Assembly: GCF_963666145.1 (NCBI RefSeq)
Contig: NZ_OY762614.1
Coordinates: 1,168,501 to 1,232,500, forward strand
DNA: 64,000 nucleotides
Reading direction: 5' to 3'
DNA from: an uncultured Desulfobacter sp.
GTDB lineage: Bacteria > Desulfobacterota > Desulfobacteria > Desulfobacterales > Desulfobacteraceae
In this document: positions 53,488 to 62,109 of the stretch, piece by piece
Position numbering within the stretch: the first letter of the stretch is position 1
Layout: every line of letters begins with the position of its first letter
The notes under the pieces: generated by a model
The model's input: the letters and a program-made list of their open reading frames with translations, nothing else
Told to the model about the DNA's origin: nothing
Database searches by the model: none
Made by a program: the position numbers and the translations under genes

Positions 53488-53618
53488 TTCAGTATAAAGC
53501 CAAACTCCGGGTGACCGGGGGACGGAAAGCTTTAGGGGTCTTAACCGAAGGGTTCTTGCTTGAATCTTTAAGACGGCCGGCTGCCTGGGACCAGATCATT
53601 ATAGAAACTGGATTTTAA
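53488..53618 (+). promoter_or_regulatory. GEMM-I-type cyclic-dinucleotide riboswitch
   Basis: CAAACTCCGG-GTGA-CCGG gives a stem with a GNRA tetraloop, followed by GGGGACGGAAAGC, the most conserved part of GEMM-I aptamers. GTCTTAA (53538-53544) pairs with TTAAGAC (53568-53574) around an inner hairpin, and GGCCGGCTGCC forms the 3' conserved element. Downstream, CCAG (53591-53594) with CTGG (53608-53611) and ATTTTAAATTTTT could serve as the expression platform. The GACGGAAAGC and GCCGG forms resemble the GEMM-Ib class of Geobacter relatives, some of which sense cGAMP. The ligand is undetermined. Confidence 0.85.
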
Positions 53619-53636
53619 ATTTTTAAGGAGAAGAAA

Positions 53637-54329
53637 GTGAAACGGTTATTATTAGTATTGGCAGCTGTTTTTCTAATTGCCGGCAGCGCCCAGGCAGACA
53701 TTGTTGCAAATTGGGACATGTATGGAGAACCAGGAGACCAAGAATTCACAGAACCTGCAGGGGCAGCTGATTACATTACGGCCTTCGATATGTTTCGAGG
53801 TTCCGGGCTTTCAAACGGTCAGACAGGCGCGAATTCTTTAAACTCAACTGGATGGGGCGGCACAGACACTGACGATTATATTGAATTCGGTTTTTCTGTG
53901 GCAGACGGGTATGAGGTGACACTGTCCGAGCTGTGGCTCGGGACTAGATCTTCCAACACCGGCCCTGGAACCATTGGTGTGTATAGCTCTGTGGATGACT
54001 TCAATACGCCTGTATACACCATAACACAACAGGGGAAAAGTTATTCAAACAGCATCATCGACCTGAGCAGTCTGGGTACCATCACCTGTGATTTCTCTGT
54101 CCGGCTTTATGAAATCGGTAACCTCCAGGCCGATGATGAGGGTGAAACTTCTGATAGCGGGACCTTCCGTATCACTGACTATTACGACAACGGTACTTAC
54201 ACTGACGTACAGTTCGTCGGAACCGTTGCAGCTTCAGGCGGCGCTTCTACGGTACCCGTACCCAATACCGTCATCCTTCTGGGATGGGGACTCATCGGTC
54301 TGGCCGGCATCAAAAGAAAAATCTGTTAG
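53637..54329 (+). CDS. Exosortase-sorted secreted protein (PEP-CTERM-like, VPxP variant)
   Basis: The 230-residue product has a signal peptide (MKRLLLVLAAVFLIAGSAQA), then a beta-rich mature domain (DYIEFGFSVADGYEVTLSEL, FSVRLYEIG). The sorting tail is VPVPNTVILLGWGLIGLAG followed by IKRK. The tail parallels that of the protein at 46125-46889, suggesting the same exosortase handles both. Translation begins at a GTG with AGGAG eight bases before it. The gene lies immediately behind a GEMM-like riboswitch and ends before a strong terminator, so it is the riboswitch's main target. The mature domain resembles PEP-CTERM proteins of unknown role; a carbohydrate-binding function is possible but unproven. 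Confidence 0.85.
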   Translation: MKRLLLVLAAVFLIAGSAQADIVANWDMYGEPGDQEFTEPAGAADYITAFDMFRGSGLSNGQTGANSLNSTGWGGTDTDDYIEFGFSVADGYEVTLSELWLGTRSSNTGPGTIGVYSSVDDFNTPVYTITQQGKSYSNSIIDLSSLGTITCDFSVRLYEIGNLQADDEGETSDSGTFRITDYYDNGTYTDVQFVGTVAASGGASTVPVPNTVILLGWGLIGLAGIKRKIC

Positions 54330-54350
54330 ACACAATTTTAACCAAATATT

Positions 54351-54394
54351 AAGGGACAGTGGGGAGGTTAAAAACACCCTCTGTCCCTTTTTTA
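54351..54394 (+). terminator. Rho-independent terminator after the sorted protein gene
   Basis: AAGGGACAG (54351-54359) pairs with CTGTCCCTT (54381-54389), and the stem runs into six T. It separates the riboswitch-controlled gene from the nucleotidase gene and shows that a reading start at 54359 for the latter is not real. Confidence 0.9.
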
Positions 54395-54412
54395 TTGAAA
54401 AGGGAAATTATC

Positions 54413-57400
54413 ATGAAAACTAAGCTACTCCCGCTTTTTTGCCTATTGTTCTTTATTGCCTCTGCAGGCCAGGTGTTTGCAGGGGTCGTCGATATCGGGT
54501 CTGCTGCGGACAGTCAGGTCGTTGAAGGATACTCCACCAGTAATTACGGCAGCCAGACAGCCATGTATGTCGCCAGCGCTTCAGGCGGTTCCTACAAAAA
54601 CGAAAGGGCCTGGGTCAAGTTCGACCTGACCGGCCAGATCCCGGCCGGTGCCACCATCAATTCGGCTAAGTTGCGTATCTGGTGTTGGAAATCCGATACG
54701 GCGGATAATATGACCGCCAATGTCCACGGCAGCACCGACGACGCCTGGACCGAAACCGGCATTACCTGGAACACCCAGCCGTCTTATGAGACGGCAGTGC
54801 TTGACAGCCGGGAGATGACAGCAAACACCCAAGATTACTGGGTGGAATGGGATGTTACAGGCTTTGTTCAGACCGAGGTGAATGACAATGGCGACACGCT
54901 CATCAGTTTCGTGGTCAAGGCGGCTGTCGAGGGGCAGGATACCTATCGGACATATGCCTTTGACGGCAAGGAGTTTGGCTCGTCCCTCGCCCCCCGGCTT
55001 CGTATCGATTACACCGGGGACTGGCCCACCACAGGCGGGTTTAAAATTTTTCACATGAACGACATGCACTCCCGCCTGCTGCCCCATGAATTTGATGTCC
55101 CGGACACCGAGGACACCGTGGGTATGGAATGGGTCGGCGGGGCATCTTACTTTACCACCAAACTGCTTGAACTCAAATCCGCTAACCCGGATTCTCTGAT
55201 TATGGACGCAGGGGACATCTCCGAGGGCAATCCCCTTGGAGACCTTCGGGGAAACGGCGGCATGATCGATTTTTACAACGAGCTGGACAGAAAACTCAAA
55301 CTGCTGGGCGGCCGGGGGATTGATGCCGTGGTGGTGGGCAATCATGATGTGAACTCTGCCCTGATGCTCAACAATATGAAAAACAATGCCAATTTCCCGG
55401 CCATCTCCATGAATATTTATGATGTAGCTACCGGGACGCCTTATTTCCCCGAATATGTCACGGTAACGGTCAACGGGACCAAGGTGGGTATCCTGGGTTA
55501 CACCACCGACTCCTCGTCCTTTCTCGGGGACGACCTGGTTGGTGTTGTGGAGGTTAAAACATGTGTCTGGGAGGATTCTGATGCTGATACCATCGACGTC
55601 AAAGAGAAAGTCGACTACCTGAGAAACACCGAAGGGTGCGATGTGGTCATTCTCCTTTCCCATGTGGGCCAGAGCCGTGTGACTGCAGGCGATGATGCCC
55701 TGATTGCCGACTCAGGCGGGGTGCTGCCGCCTGAAGTGGTGATCTCCGGCCACTGGCACACCTGGACCGAACGGGTCTGGCAGCCGAGCAACATGAACAG
55801 CAAAACCCTGGTGGCCGAAGCGGCATCATACATGCAGTATATCGGGGAGTTGGAGGTCACGGGTGCCGGCAAATACGTCCAGGCACAGAAGCATGTGATC
55901 CGCAACAGCCAGATTGTTCCTGATTCGGATATGGAAGGCCTGATCGCCGGCCTGATCAGCGAATACAACAGCCAGACGCCGGCACCTGCCCACGGCATTT
56001 ACGATGTGATCGGCTATTCTGCCGTGGATCTTACACTGGACAAGGACAAATGGTGGACCGTGAGCGAATACCCATGGGCCGCCACCAACGCAGCCGGTGC
56101 CTGGATCTGCGATTCAATGGTCTGGAAAGCAAACCGGCTCGGCCTGCCTGTTGATCTGGCCATGCAGTCCGGCGGAGGTATTCGCAGGGACGTAGCTGCC
56201 GGGGAGATCACCTATATAGAAATCTACGAAGCCTATCCCTGGTCCGACGACAATATGGTCCGGGTACAGATGACCGGCCAGGAGATCTGGAACTGGATCC
56301 AGTCGGATTACGTGGGCACCTCAATCTCTTATGGGTGGCTGGTAACCGCCCGGGACGGTCAGATCACCGGGATTACCTACCAGGGCAGCCCCATCAGCCT
56401 GACCGGGACCTACAATGTTGCCATCAGTGAATACATGTACGCCCATCCGGAGAATACAATTATCGACACAACACCCGAGGATATGAGTTATTCGATCCGG
56501 GAGGGCGTGGTTGATTTTACCGCGCAATACAATACACCCAATAATCCCATGTATCCGGACGGCATTACACCGCGTTACGATCTGAATACTGAGTTTGCCG
56601 GCGGATTCAAGGCCGTGGTCACCATGATTGCCGACAGTGAAAATCAGCCCTACCATGAGGACGCGTTTATCCGGTTCATTGAAGCCACGCCCGAAACCCT
56701 GGCCCGGCGCACCGGTTACGGTCTTTCCGAACTGGTCAATACCGACGGGTCCATCAACATGGCACACAGATTTTCCGAAATCATGCTGTACCGCAGCCAT
56801 CTTGGTTTTCCGGACGGCCTGCTCAAGACCGGTGACATCATAGAGGTCTGGGGTGAGGGTGGTTTTTATGACGGCACCCCGGAATTCATTGACCAGGAGG
56901 GCATCTACGGGGCGGACCAGCAATTTGTTGTCTACGGTAACGACGAGACCCTGGCCCGGGCCGAGTATCATGCTACCATTAATTCTTTCTGGGACGAAGA
57001 ACATGAGAATCACTATGTGAAATTCTATGCCGAAAAAACAGGGGATTCCCAGGTTGCAGATTCAGCCGGCCAGGAAATTACCGTCTATCAGGAGGACGGT
57101 TATTATACAAAGACATTGCCGGGCAACATCGGTGATATTCTGGAACTGACCGGGGTCAACACCTATGAAGGGGATGATGGCCGACGTTTTCGCTGCAATA
57201 CCGCTGTCACGGCGTCCTCCGTTTCAGTAACAGGTTACCCCGGAACCTCGGCGGTGGATGCCATAGAGCCCTATTCCCAGTCGGGAACCGGCATCACCCT
57301 GACCGCCACAGCCAGCGATGTGGACACCGACACTATCATCAGCGGCACCACGTCGGTATTTATCAATGAAATTCACTACGATAATGTAAGTACGGACCAG

Positions 57401-58489
57401 GGTGAAGCCATCGAAATTGCAGGTCCGGCAGGTACAGATCTTACCGGTTGGCGCATTGCTCTCTATAACGGATATAATGGAGAAATCTATAATACCACCA
57501 GCCTGTCCGGTACCATTGCCGATCTTGGTAACGGCTATGGTGTGGTTTATGTAACCTATGCGGCAAACGGCATACAGAACGGTGCCCCGGACGGAATTGC
57601 CCTGGTGGATGACAGTGGTGCGGTTGTACAGTTTTTAAGTTACGAAGGCACTTTTTCGGCAGTTGACGGGCCAGCGGCCGGCATGGCCAGTACCAGCATC
57701 GGGGCATCTGAAACCAGCTCTACACCGGTCGGGTATTCCCTTCAACTATCCGGAACCGGCACGACATATGAAGACTTCACATGGCAAAGTGCTGCCGCCA
57801 ATTCCTTAGGCAGTGTGAACACCGGCCAGACATTCGGTGCCGGAAGCGGCTCGCCCAGCGCTACCGGCTCAACCGGGGAAGTTACCCAGGTTGAATTTTT
57901 CTACCGTTACGGGCTGGACGGACTAACCTGGGGTGCGTGGACGTCAATGGGAACAGACAATACCGTCGGTGACGGCTGGAGTCACGCATTCTCCTACCCC
58001 GAAGGCCAGGGGTATTATGAATTTTATACCGTTTCAACAGACAATGACGCTAATGTTGAAGATGCGCCGATTCGGGCAGATGCCCGGGTTTTGTTCAATA
58101 ATTCCCCGGAAGAACCTCAACTTGCAGAATCGGGTATTGCCGACGGCCAGACAGATGTCGGGTTGAGCCCGACATTAAGCGTCACTGTCTCTGATTCAGA
58201 CGCAAGTGCCGTGGATGTCTCTTTTTATGACGGAAACGGCAACCTGATCGATACGGTTGAGGATGTAACATCCGGAGAGACAGCGTCCATTGTCTGGGAC
58301 GGGCTTTCCGAAGGAACCACATATACCTGGTATGCAGTGGTTGATGACGGAATAGATGCCGTCCAGTCCCCGGTATGGTCATTTACCACCCTTACGGCAC
58401 CTCCAGTGCCTGCTTTAGGGATGTACGGACTTATTTTAAGCACCCTGCTCCTGTCCGGTATCGGCCTGGTTAACATCAGACGAAAGTAA
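54413..58489 (+). CDS. Multidomain surface 5'-nucleotidase with IPTL-like C-terminal sorting tail
   Basis: The 1358-residue product has a signal peptide (to VFAG). A CBM96/DNRLRE-like domain follows (about 25-205, VVEGYSTSNYGSQTAMYV). The metallophosphatase half of the 5'-nucleotidase family comes next (about 210-500), with IFHMNDMHSR, MDAGDIS, GNHD at 309-312 and GHWHTW, and then a 5_nucleotid_C domain with AMQSGGGIRRD. A lamin-tail-like domain (about 980-1145) and an FN3-like region precede the tail VPALGMYGLILSTLLLSGIG with a final RRK, resembling IPTLxxWG-type signals. It should release phosphate from nucleotides outside the cell. The start is set at the ATG beginning the signal peptide, because the upstream terminator excludes the longer reading. 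Confidence 0.9.
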   Translation: MKTKLLPLFCLLFFIASAGQVFAGVVDIGSAADSQVVEGYSTSNYGSQTAMYVASASGGSYKNERAWVKFDLTGQIPAGATINSAKLRIWCWKSDTADNMTANVHGSTDDAWTETGITWNTQPSYETAVLDSREMTANTQDYWVEWDVTGFVQTEVNDNGDTLISFVVKAAVEGQDTYRTYAFDGKEFGSSLAPRLRIDYTGDWPTTGGFKIFHMNDMHSRLLPHEFDVPDTEDTVGMEWVGGASYFTTKLLELKSANPDSLIMDAGDISEGNPLGDLRGNGGMIDFYNELDRKLKLLGGRGIDAVVVGNHDVNSALMLNNMKNNANFPAISMNIYDVATGTPYFPEYVTVTVNGTKVGILGYTTDSSSFLGDDLVGVVEVKTCVWEDSDADTIDVKEKVDYLRNTEGCDVVILLSHVGQSRVTAGDDALIADSGGVLPPEVVISGHWHTWTERVWQPSNMNSKTLVAEAASYMQYIGELEVTGAGKYVQAQKHVIRNSQIVPDSDMEGLIAGLISEYNSQTPAPAHGIYDVIGYSAVDLTLDKDKWWTVSEYPWAATNAAGAWICDSMVWKANRLGLPVDLAMQSGGGIRRDVAAGEITYIEIYEAYPWSDDNMVRVQMTGQEIWNWIQSDYVGTSISYGWLVTARDGQITGITYQGSPISLTGTYNVAISEYMYAHPENTIIDTTPEDMSYSIREGVVDFTAQYNTPNNPMYPDGITPRYDLNTEFAGGFKAVVTMIADSENQPYHEDAFIRFIEATPETLARRTGYGLSELVNTDGSINMAHRFSEIMLYRSHLGFPDGLLKTGDIIEVWGEGGFYDGTPEFIDQEGIYGADQQFVVYGNDETLARAEYHATINSFWDEEHENHYVKFYAEKTGDSQVADSAGQEITVYQEDGYYTKTLPGNIGDILELTGVNTYEGDDGRRFRCNTAVTASSVSVTGYPGTSAVDAIEPYSQSGTGITLTATASDVDTDTIISGTTSVFINEIHYDNVSTDQGEAIEIAGPAGTDLTGWRIALYNGYNGEIYNTTSLSGTIADLGNGYGVVYVTYAANGIQNGAPDGIALVDDSGAVVQFLSYEGTFSAVDGPAAGMASTSIGASETSSTPVGYSLQLSGTGTTYEDFTWQSAAANSLGSVNTGQTFGAGSGSPSATGSTGEVTQVEFFYRYGLDGLTWGAWTSMGTDNTVGDGWSHAFSYPEGQGYYEFYTVSTDNDANVEDAPIRADARVLFNNSPEEPQLAESGIADGQTDVGLSPTLSVTVSDSDASAVDVSFYDGNGNLIDTVEDVTSGETASIVWDGLSEGTTYTWYAVVDDGIDAVQSPVWSFTTLTAPPVPALGMYGLILSTLLLSGIGLVNIRRK

Positions 58490-58517
58490 ATATCGACCAT
58501 ACGCAAATGAACAAAAC

Positions 58518-58556
58518 AAAGGCAGCCCCGGTTTCGGGACTGCCTTTGTTTATACT
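58518..58556. terminator. Bidirectional terminator between convergent genes
   Basis: AAAGGCAG (58518-58525) and CCCCG pair with CGGGA and CTGCCTTT (58535-58547) around GTTT. Runs of T or A on both sides allow it to end both the nucleotidase transcript (plus) and the regulator transcript (minus). Confidence 0.9.
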
Positions 58557-58616
58557 TTAATGAACCCCGGCAAGGGGGAAGCGAGACAGGATCTGCAGAA
58601 GACCAAACCGATACAG

Positions 58617-59306
58617 TCACTCCTTATAGCGGTACCCCACGCCCCGGACCGTTTCAATGACATGGGCCTTGGGCTTCAGTTTTTTGCGAAGGCCTGAGAT
58701 CACCACATCAATGCTCCTGTCCGTCACGGCATAATCGGTTCCATGTATGGCATCCACGATCTGATTGCGTGAAAACACCCACCCTTTTTTGCTGGATAGA
58801 AAAGAGAGCAACTGGAACTCCATCAAGGTCAGGTTCACAGGTTTGCCGTTTACCGTGACCTGATATCTGTTCCGATTGATGACAAGCCCGTTCTCCAAAG
58901 GTTCCTCGTTCTCTTGGGCAACGTCCGGCACAACCGCCACATGCCGGCGTAAAATAGCCCGGACTCTGGCCATAAGCATTTCAGTCCCAAAGGGTTTGCT
59001 CATATAATCTGTGGCACCGGATTCAAGGCCCGTGATGATATCGGCCTCGCTTGATTTTGCGGTGAGCATGAGGATGGGAATATTTTTTGTTTCCTCTTTC
59101 TGTCTTAAATATTTGGCCACATCAAGGCCGCCGATTCCCGGCAGCATCAGATCAAGAATAATAAGATCAGGGGTATGGGCAATGGATAATGAGATGCCGT
59201 GCTCCCCTGACAGTGCCGAGAGAACAGTATACCCCTGGCCGGACAGATTATATTGAATTAATTCAACAATATCCTCTTCATCATCAACAATCAGTACGGT
59301 TTCCAT
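58617..59306 (-). CDS. PhoB-like OmpR-family response regulator
   Basis: The 229-residue product has a receiver domain (about 1-118; VLIVDDEEDIVELIQYNLSG, acceptor Asp in LIILDLMLPGIGG, LTAKSSEADIITGLESGATD). A winged-helix DNA-binding domain follows (about 130-229; LTLMEFQLLSFL, RSIDVVISGLRKKL, VIETVRGVGYRYKE). The sequence and its position after pstB support a PhoB role: phosphorylated at low phosphate, it would activate pst. It is separated from pstB by 174 bases, so it may have its own promoter. No PhoR-type kinase is in the window. The name phoB is likely but not certain, because other OmpR-type regulators look alike. Confidence 0.85.
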   Translation of the reverse strand: METVLIVDDEEDIVELIQYNLSGQGYTVLSALSGEHGISLSIAHTPDLIILDLMLPGIGGLDVAKYLRQKEETKNIPILMLTAKSSEADIITGLESGATDYMSKPFGTEMLMARVRAILRRHVAVVPDVAQENEEPLENGLVINRNRYQVTVNGKPVNLTLMEFQLLSFLSSKKGWVFSRNQIVDAIHGTDYAVTDRSIDVVISGLRKKLKPKAHVIETVRGVGYRYKE

Positions 59307-59480
59307 AAAAGGTGCCTTTTGGTATAAAATCAGGATATATGAATTTTTAATTCACCCAATAAACAGTCCGTATTCAACTATAGTATCAGTGTTAGACTTT
59401 TTTCAGCATTATATTATAGGCATATTTGTATTGAACAAGATTAGAAGCTCGATTGCCGTTCAATCAGTCGCCGGTGACAA

Positions 59481-60242
59481 TTATCCAAATCTGCCGGAGA
59501 TATAATCTTTTGTCTGTTTGAAATCCGGATCACTGAACAGTACCCGGGTATCATTGATTTCCACCAGCTTCCCCATGTAGAAAAATGCGGTCCGGTCTGA
59601 GACCCGGGCGGCCTGTTGCATGTTATGGGTCACAATGATAATGGTCAGATGGCTTGACAGCTGGGTGATTAACGCTTCGATTTTCTGGGTGGCAATGGGG
59701 TCAAGGGCGGATGCCGGTTCATCCATGAGCAGTACTTCCGGTTCAACGGCAAGGGCCCTGGCAATACACAGCCGCTGCTGCTGGCCGCCGGAAAGCCCCA
59801 AAGCAGAACCATCCAGCCGGTTTTTCACCTCATCCCAGATGGCGGCCTGTTTCAGACTTTTTTCAACCCGCCGGGCAATGGCAGCCTTGTTCTTGACCCC
59901 ATTCACCCGCAGGCCGTAGGCAATATTTTCAAAAATGGATTTAGGAAACGGGTTGGGTTTTTGAAATACCATGCCCACCCGGCGCCGAAGGGTCACGACA
60001 TCAACGGACGGGTCATAGATATTATCGGTGCCCAGCATGGCCTGCCCTTTAACCCGGGTTCCGGCAATCAAGTCATTCATTCGGTTCAGGCAACGCAGAT
60101 ATGTGCTTTTGCCGCAGCCTGACGGACCGATCAACGCCGTGACCTGATTTTCCATAAAATCAATACTGATGTCATGCAGGGCTTGAAAATCACCGTAAAA
60201 AAAATCCAGGTGGCGGGTACGCATTTTAACAGCCAGTTCCAT
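59481..60242 (-). CDS. pstB: Phosphate ABC transporter ATP-binding protein PstB
   Basis: The 253-residue ATPase contains Walker A GPSGCGKSTYLRCLNRMNDL, where the RCLNRMND continuation is diagnostic for PstB. The Q-loop MVFQKPNPFPKSIFENIAYG, the signature ALGLSGGQQQRLCIARALA and Walker B EVLLMDEPASALDP are all intact. It powers phosphate import through PstC and PstA, whose genes lie immediately upstream (pstA ends nine bases before). AAGGATAAG precedes the start. Length is normal for the family. phoU, commonly the next gene, is absent; a PhoB-like regulator gene follows instead after 174 bases. Confidence 0.97.
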   Translation of the reverse strand: MELAVKMRTRHLDFFYGDFQALHDISIDFMENQVTALIGPSGCGKSTYLRCLNRMNDLIAGTRVKGQAMLGTDNIYDPSVDVVTLRRRVGMVFQKPNPFPKSIFENIAYGLRVNGVKNKAAIARRVEKSLKQAAIWDEVKNRLDGSALGLSGGQQQRLCIARALAVEPEVLLMDEPASALDPIATQKIEALITQLSSHLTIIIVTHNMQQAARVSDRTAFFYMGKLVEINDTRVLFSDPDFKQTKDYISGRFG

Positions 60243-60251
60243 ACAGCAAAC

Positions 60252-61112
60252 TTATCCTTTCAGTTTCTGCCGCATTCGCGATCTAAAATAGATGGCCAAA
60301 ACGTTCATGCCAAAAACCAGCGCAATGAGCACCAGGGCTGTTCCATACTGAAGATGGCGGGTGGCCTCAATGTTTGTCCCGGCTGTGGCCAGCACATAAA
60401 TGTGATAGGGCAGTGCCATGACTTCATCAAAAATTGACCCCGGCAGTTCCGGGGTAAAAAAGACGGCCCCGGTGTACATAATGGGGGCGGTTTCACCGGC
60501 AGCCCGGCTCATGCCGAGAATGGCCCCCGTGATAATACCCGGAAGCGCACTGGGCAGCACCACCCGCAAAATGGTCTGCCACTTGGTGGCACCCACGGCA
60601 AGGGAGGCTTCCCGGTAGGTATCCGGTACGGCCCGCAATGCTTCTTCGGAAGCCCCGATGACCACCGGCAGGGTCATGATGCCAAGGGTCAGCCCTCCTG
60701 CGGCGATGGATACGCCCATTTTCAAAACAACACAGAAAAAAGCCAAACCGAACAGCCCGAAAACAATAGACGGCACACCGGCCAGATTATTGATTCCCAG
60801 CCGGATCAGACGAATAACTTTTCCCTGGGTGGCATATTCGTTAAGATAGATGGCAGATGCCACCCCAATGGGCAGGGCCACAAAAATCGTGACAAGGCAC
60901 AATAAAAAAGTCCCCAGGATGCAAGGAAAGATCCCCCCTGCAGTCATGCTTTCCCGTGGGGCCTGGGTGAGAAACGCCCATGAAATAGCCTTGCCCCCCT
61001 GCACCAGGATAAAATAGATCATCACCATCAGGGCAGCGCCGTTGATGAATGCTGATAGGCGAATCAGAATAAAAGCCAGGTTCTGGGTTATTTTTCGTCT
61101 GGCGTTCATCAT
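60252..61112 (-). CDS. pstA: Phosphate ABC transporter permease PstA
   Basis: The 286-residue permease has six helices. GVASAIYLNEYATQGKVIRL, NNLAGVPSIVFGLFGLAFF, GASEEALRAVPDTYREASLA and the EAA-loop continuation GATKWQTILRVVLPSALPGI are typical of PstA. It forms the membrane channel for phosphate with PstC. The gene directly abuts pstC (start one base before the end of its stop codon region), so translation is coupled. It precedes pstB by nine bases. Nothing is unusual in length or motifs. Confidence 0.96.
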   Translation of the reverse strand: MMNARRKITQNLAFILIRLSAFINGAALMVMIYFILVQGGKAISWAFLTQAPRESMTAGGIFPCILGTFLLCLVTIFVALPIGVASAIYLNEYATQGKVIRLIRLGINNLAGVPSIVFGLFGLAFFCVVLKMGVSIAAGGLTLGIMTLPVVIGASEEALRAVPDTYREASLAVGATKWQTILRVVLPSALPGIITGAILGMSRAAGETAPIMYTGAVFFTPELPGSIFDEVMALPYHIYVLATAGTNIEATRHLQYGTALVLIALVFGMNVLAIYFRSRMRQKLKG

Positions 61113-62000
61113 TTATAACGAGGCCTCGCCGACCTGCCTGAAGCGGTAGGATATGTGGTCGGCAATCATGTTAAACACAAAGGTGAACAAAAACAGGACC
61201 ATGCCGATGGCAAACAGGGCATGGTAATGTTCGCTGCCAAAGGGGGCTTCGGCCATTTCAGCGGCAATGCTTGCCGGCATGGGCCGCACCGGATCAAACA
61301 CGGAACCCGGAATCATGGCAGCTCCGCCGGCTGCCATCAGCACCACCATGGTTTCACCCACGGCCCGGGACAACCCTAGAATAACAGCCGTGCAGATACC
61401 GGACAAAGCGGCCGGCACCACCACCCTGGCAATGGTCTCAAAATGGTTGGCCCCCAAGGCAAAGGAGGCTTCTTTCAGGGCCATGGGAACAGAAAAAATG
61501 GCATCTTCGGAAATGGAACATATGGTGGGCACCGCCATGAAGGCCAGCATCAATGATGCATTAAACAAGTTCAGCCCCACAGGAATTTGAAACAGATCCT
61601 GGATAAAAGGGGCCACCACCACCATGCCGAAAAACCCAATCACCACCGACGGCATGGCTGCCATCAGCTCCACAATGGGCTTGACCACCTCCGCCACTTT
61701 GGGAGAGGCAATTTCTGATAGGTATACCGCTGTCATGATCCCCAGAGGAACAGCCATAAGGCCGGACAACACCGTAACGCTCAATGAACCTGCCATTAGG
61801 GGCAGAATACCGAAATCCGGCGGTTCATCCGTGGGGTACCAGTAATGGCCGAAAAGAAAATCCTGCAAGCTGACATAGGATAAGATACCGACGCCTTCTT
61901 TACATAAAAAGACCACGATCAGTCCCAGGGCGGCAATGGAGAACAACGCCACAAGAAAAAAAGCGGAATGAATGCCTTTATCGATACGCCTGTGTTTCAT
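61113..62000 (-). CDS. pstC: Phosphate ABC transporter permease PstC
   Basis: The 295-residue permease has six helices. DFLFGHYWYPTDEPPDFGIL is characteristic of PstC's periplasmic loop, and AVYLSEIASPKVAEVVKPIV, ELMAAMPSVVIGFFGMVVVA and the EAA loop KEASFALGANHFETIARVVV are all present. It partners with PstA to pass phosphate delivered by PstS. It starts 109 bases after the pstS stop; that gap holds a long hairpin that may limit expression or stabilise the pstS message. No strong ribosome-binding site is visible before the start. Confidence 0.96.
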   Translation of the reverse strand: MKHRRIDKGIHSAFFLVALFSIAALGLIVVFLCKEGVGILSYVSLQDFLFGHYWYPTDEPPDFGILPLMAGSLSVTVLSGLMAVPLGIMTAVYLSEIASPKVAEVVKPIVELMAAMPSVVIGFFGMVVVAPFIQDLFQIPVGLNLFNASLMLAFMAVPTICSISEDAIFSVPMALKEASFALGANHFETIARVVVPAALSGICTAVILGLSRAVGETMVVLMAAGGAAMIPGSVFDPVRPMPASIAAEMAEAPFGSEHYHALFAIGMVLFLFTFVFNMIADHISYRFRQVGEASL

Positions 62001-62041
62001 GTAAATGCCATTTCATGTGTAAGTAGCAAGCCACGTTATTA

Positions 62042-62081
62042 AGGCCGGAAACTTCTTGCAATCCCCTGGAAGATCCGGCCT
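62042..62081 (-). promoter_or_regulatory. Long hairpin between pstS and pstC
   Basis: AGGCCGGA (62042-62049) pairs with TCCGGCCT (62074-62081), and inside CTTC (62052-62055) pairs with GAAG (62069-62072). There is no T-tract, so it looks more like an RNA-stabilising or processing stem than a terminator. Such a stem would allow more PstS than permease. Confidence 0.6.
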
Positions 62082-62109
62082 CGGGATTTAAATCGCTTTG
62101 GAACGGCTT

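Larger units (their letters stand above)
53054..53636. other. Gene-free region with two divergent control regions
   Basis: This 583-base stretch must hold the promoter of the TPR lipoprotein gene (minus strand) and that of the sorted protein gene (plus strand). Besides the plus-strand hairpin at 53341 and the GEMM-like element, it has a duplicated AAATTTCTAA (53407-53416 and 53429-53438, a 22-base period) just upstream of the riboswitch. TTGATT (from 53211) with TACACA 17 bases on is a weak promoter candidate. Confidence 0.5.

Noticed and set aside
54359..54412. Longer N-terminus for the nucleotidase protein
   Set aside because: The extra codons lie inside a strong terminator hairpin, and a good signal peptide begins at 54413.
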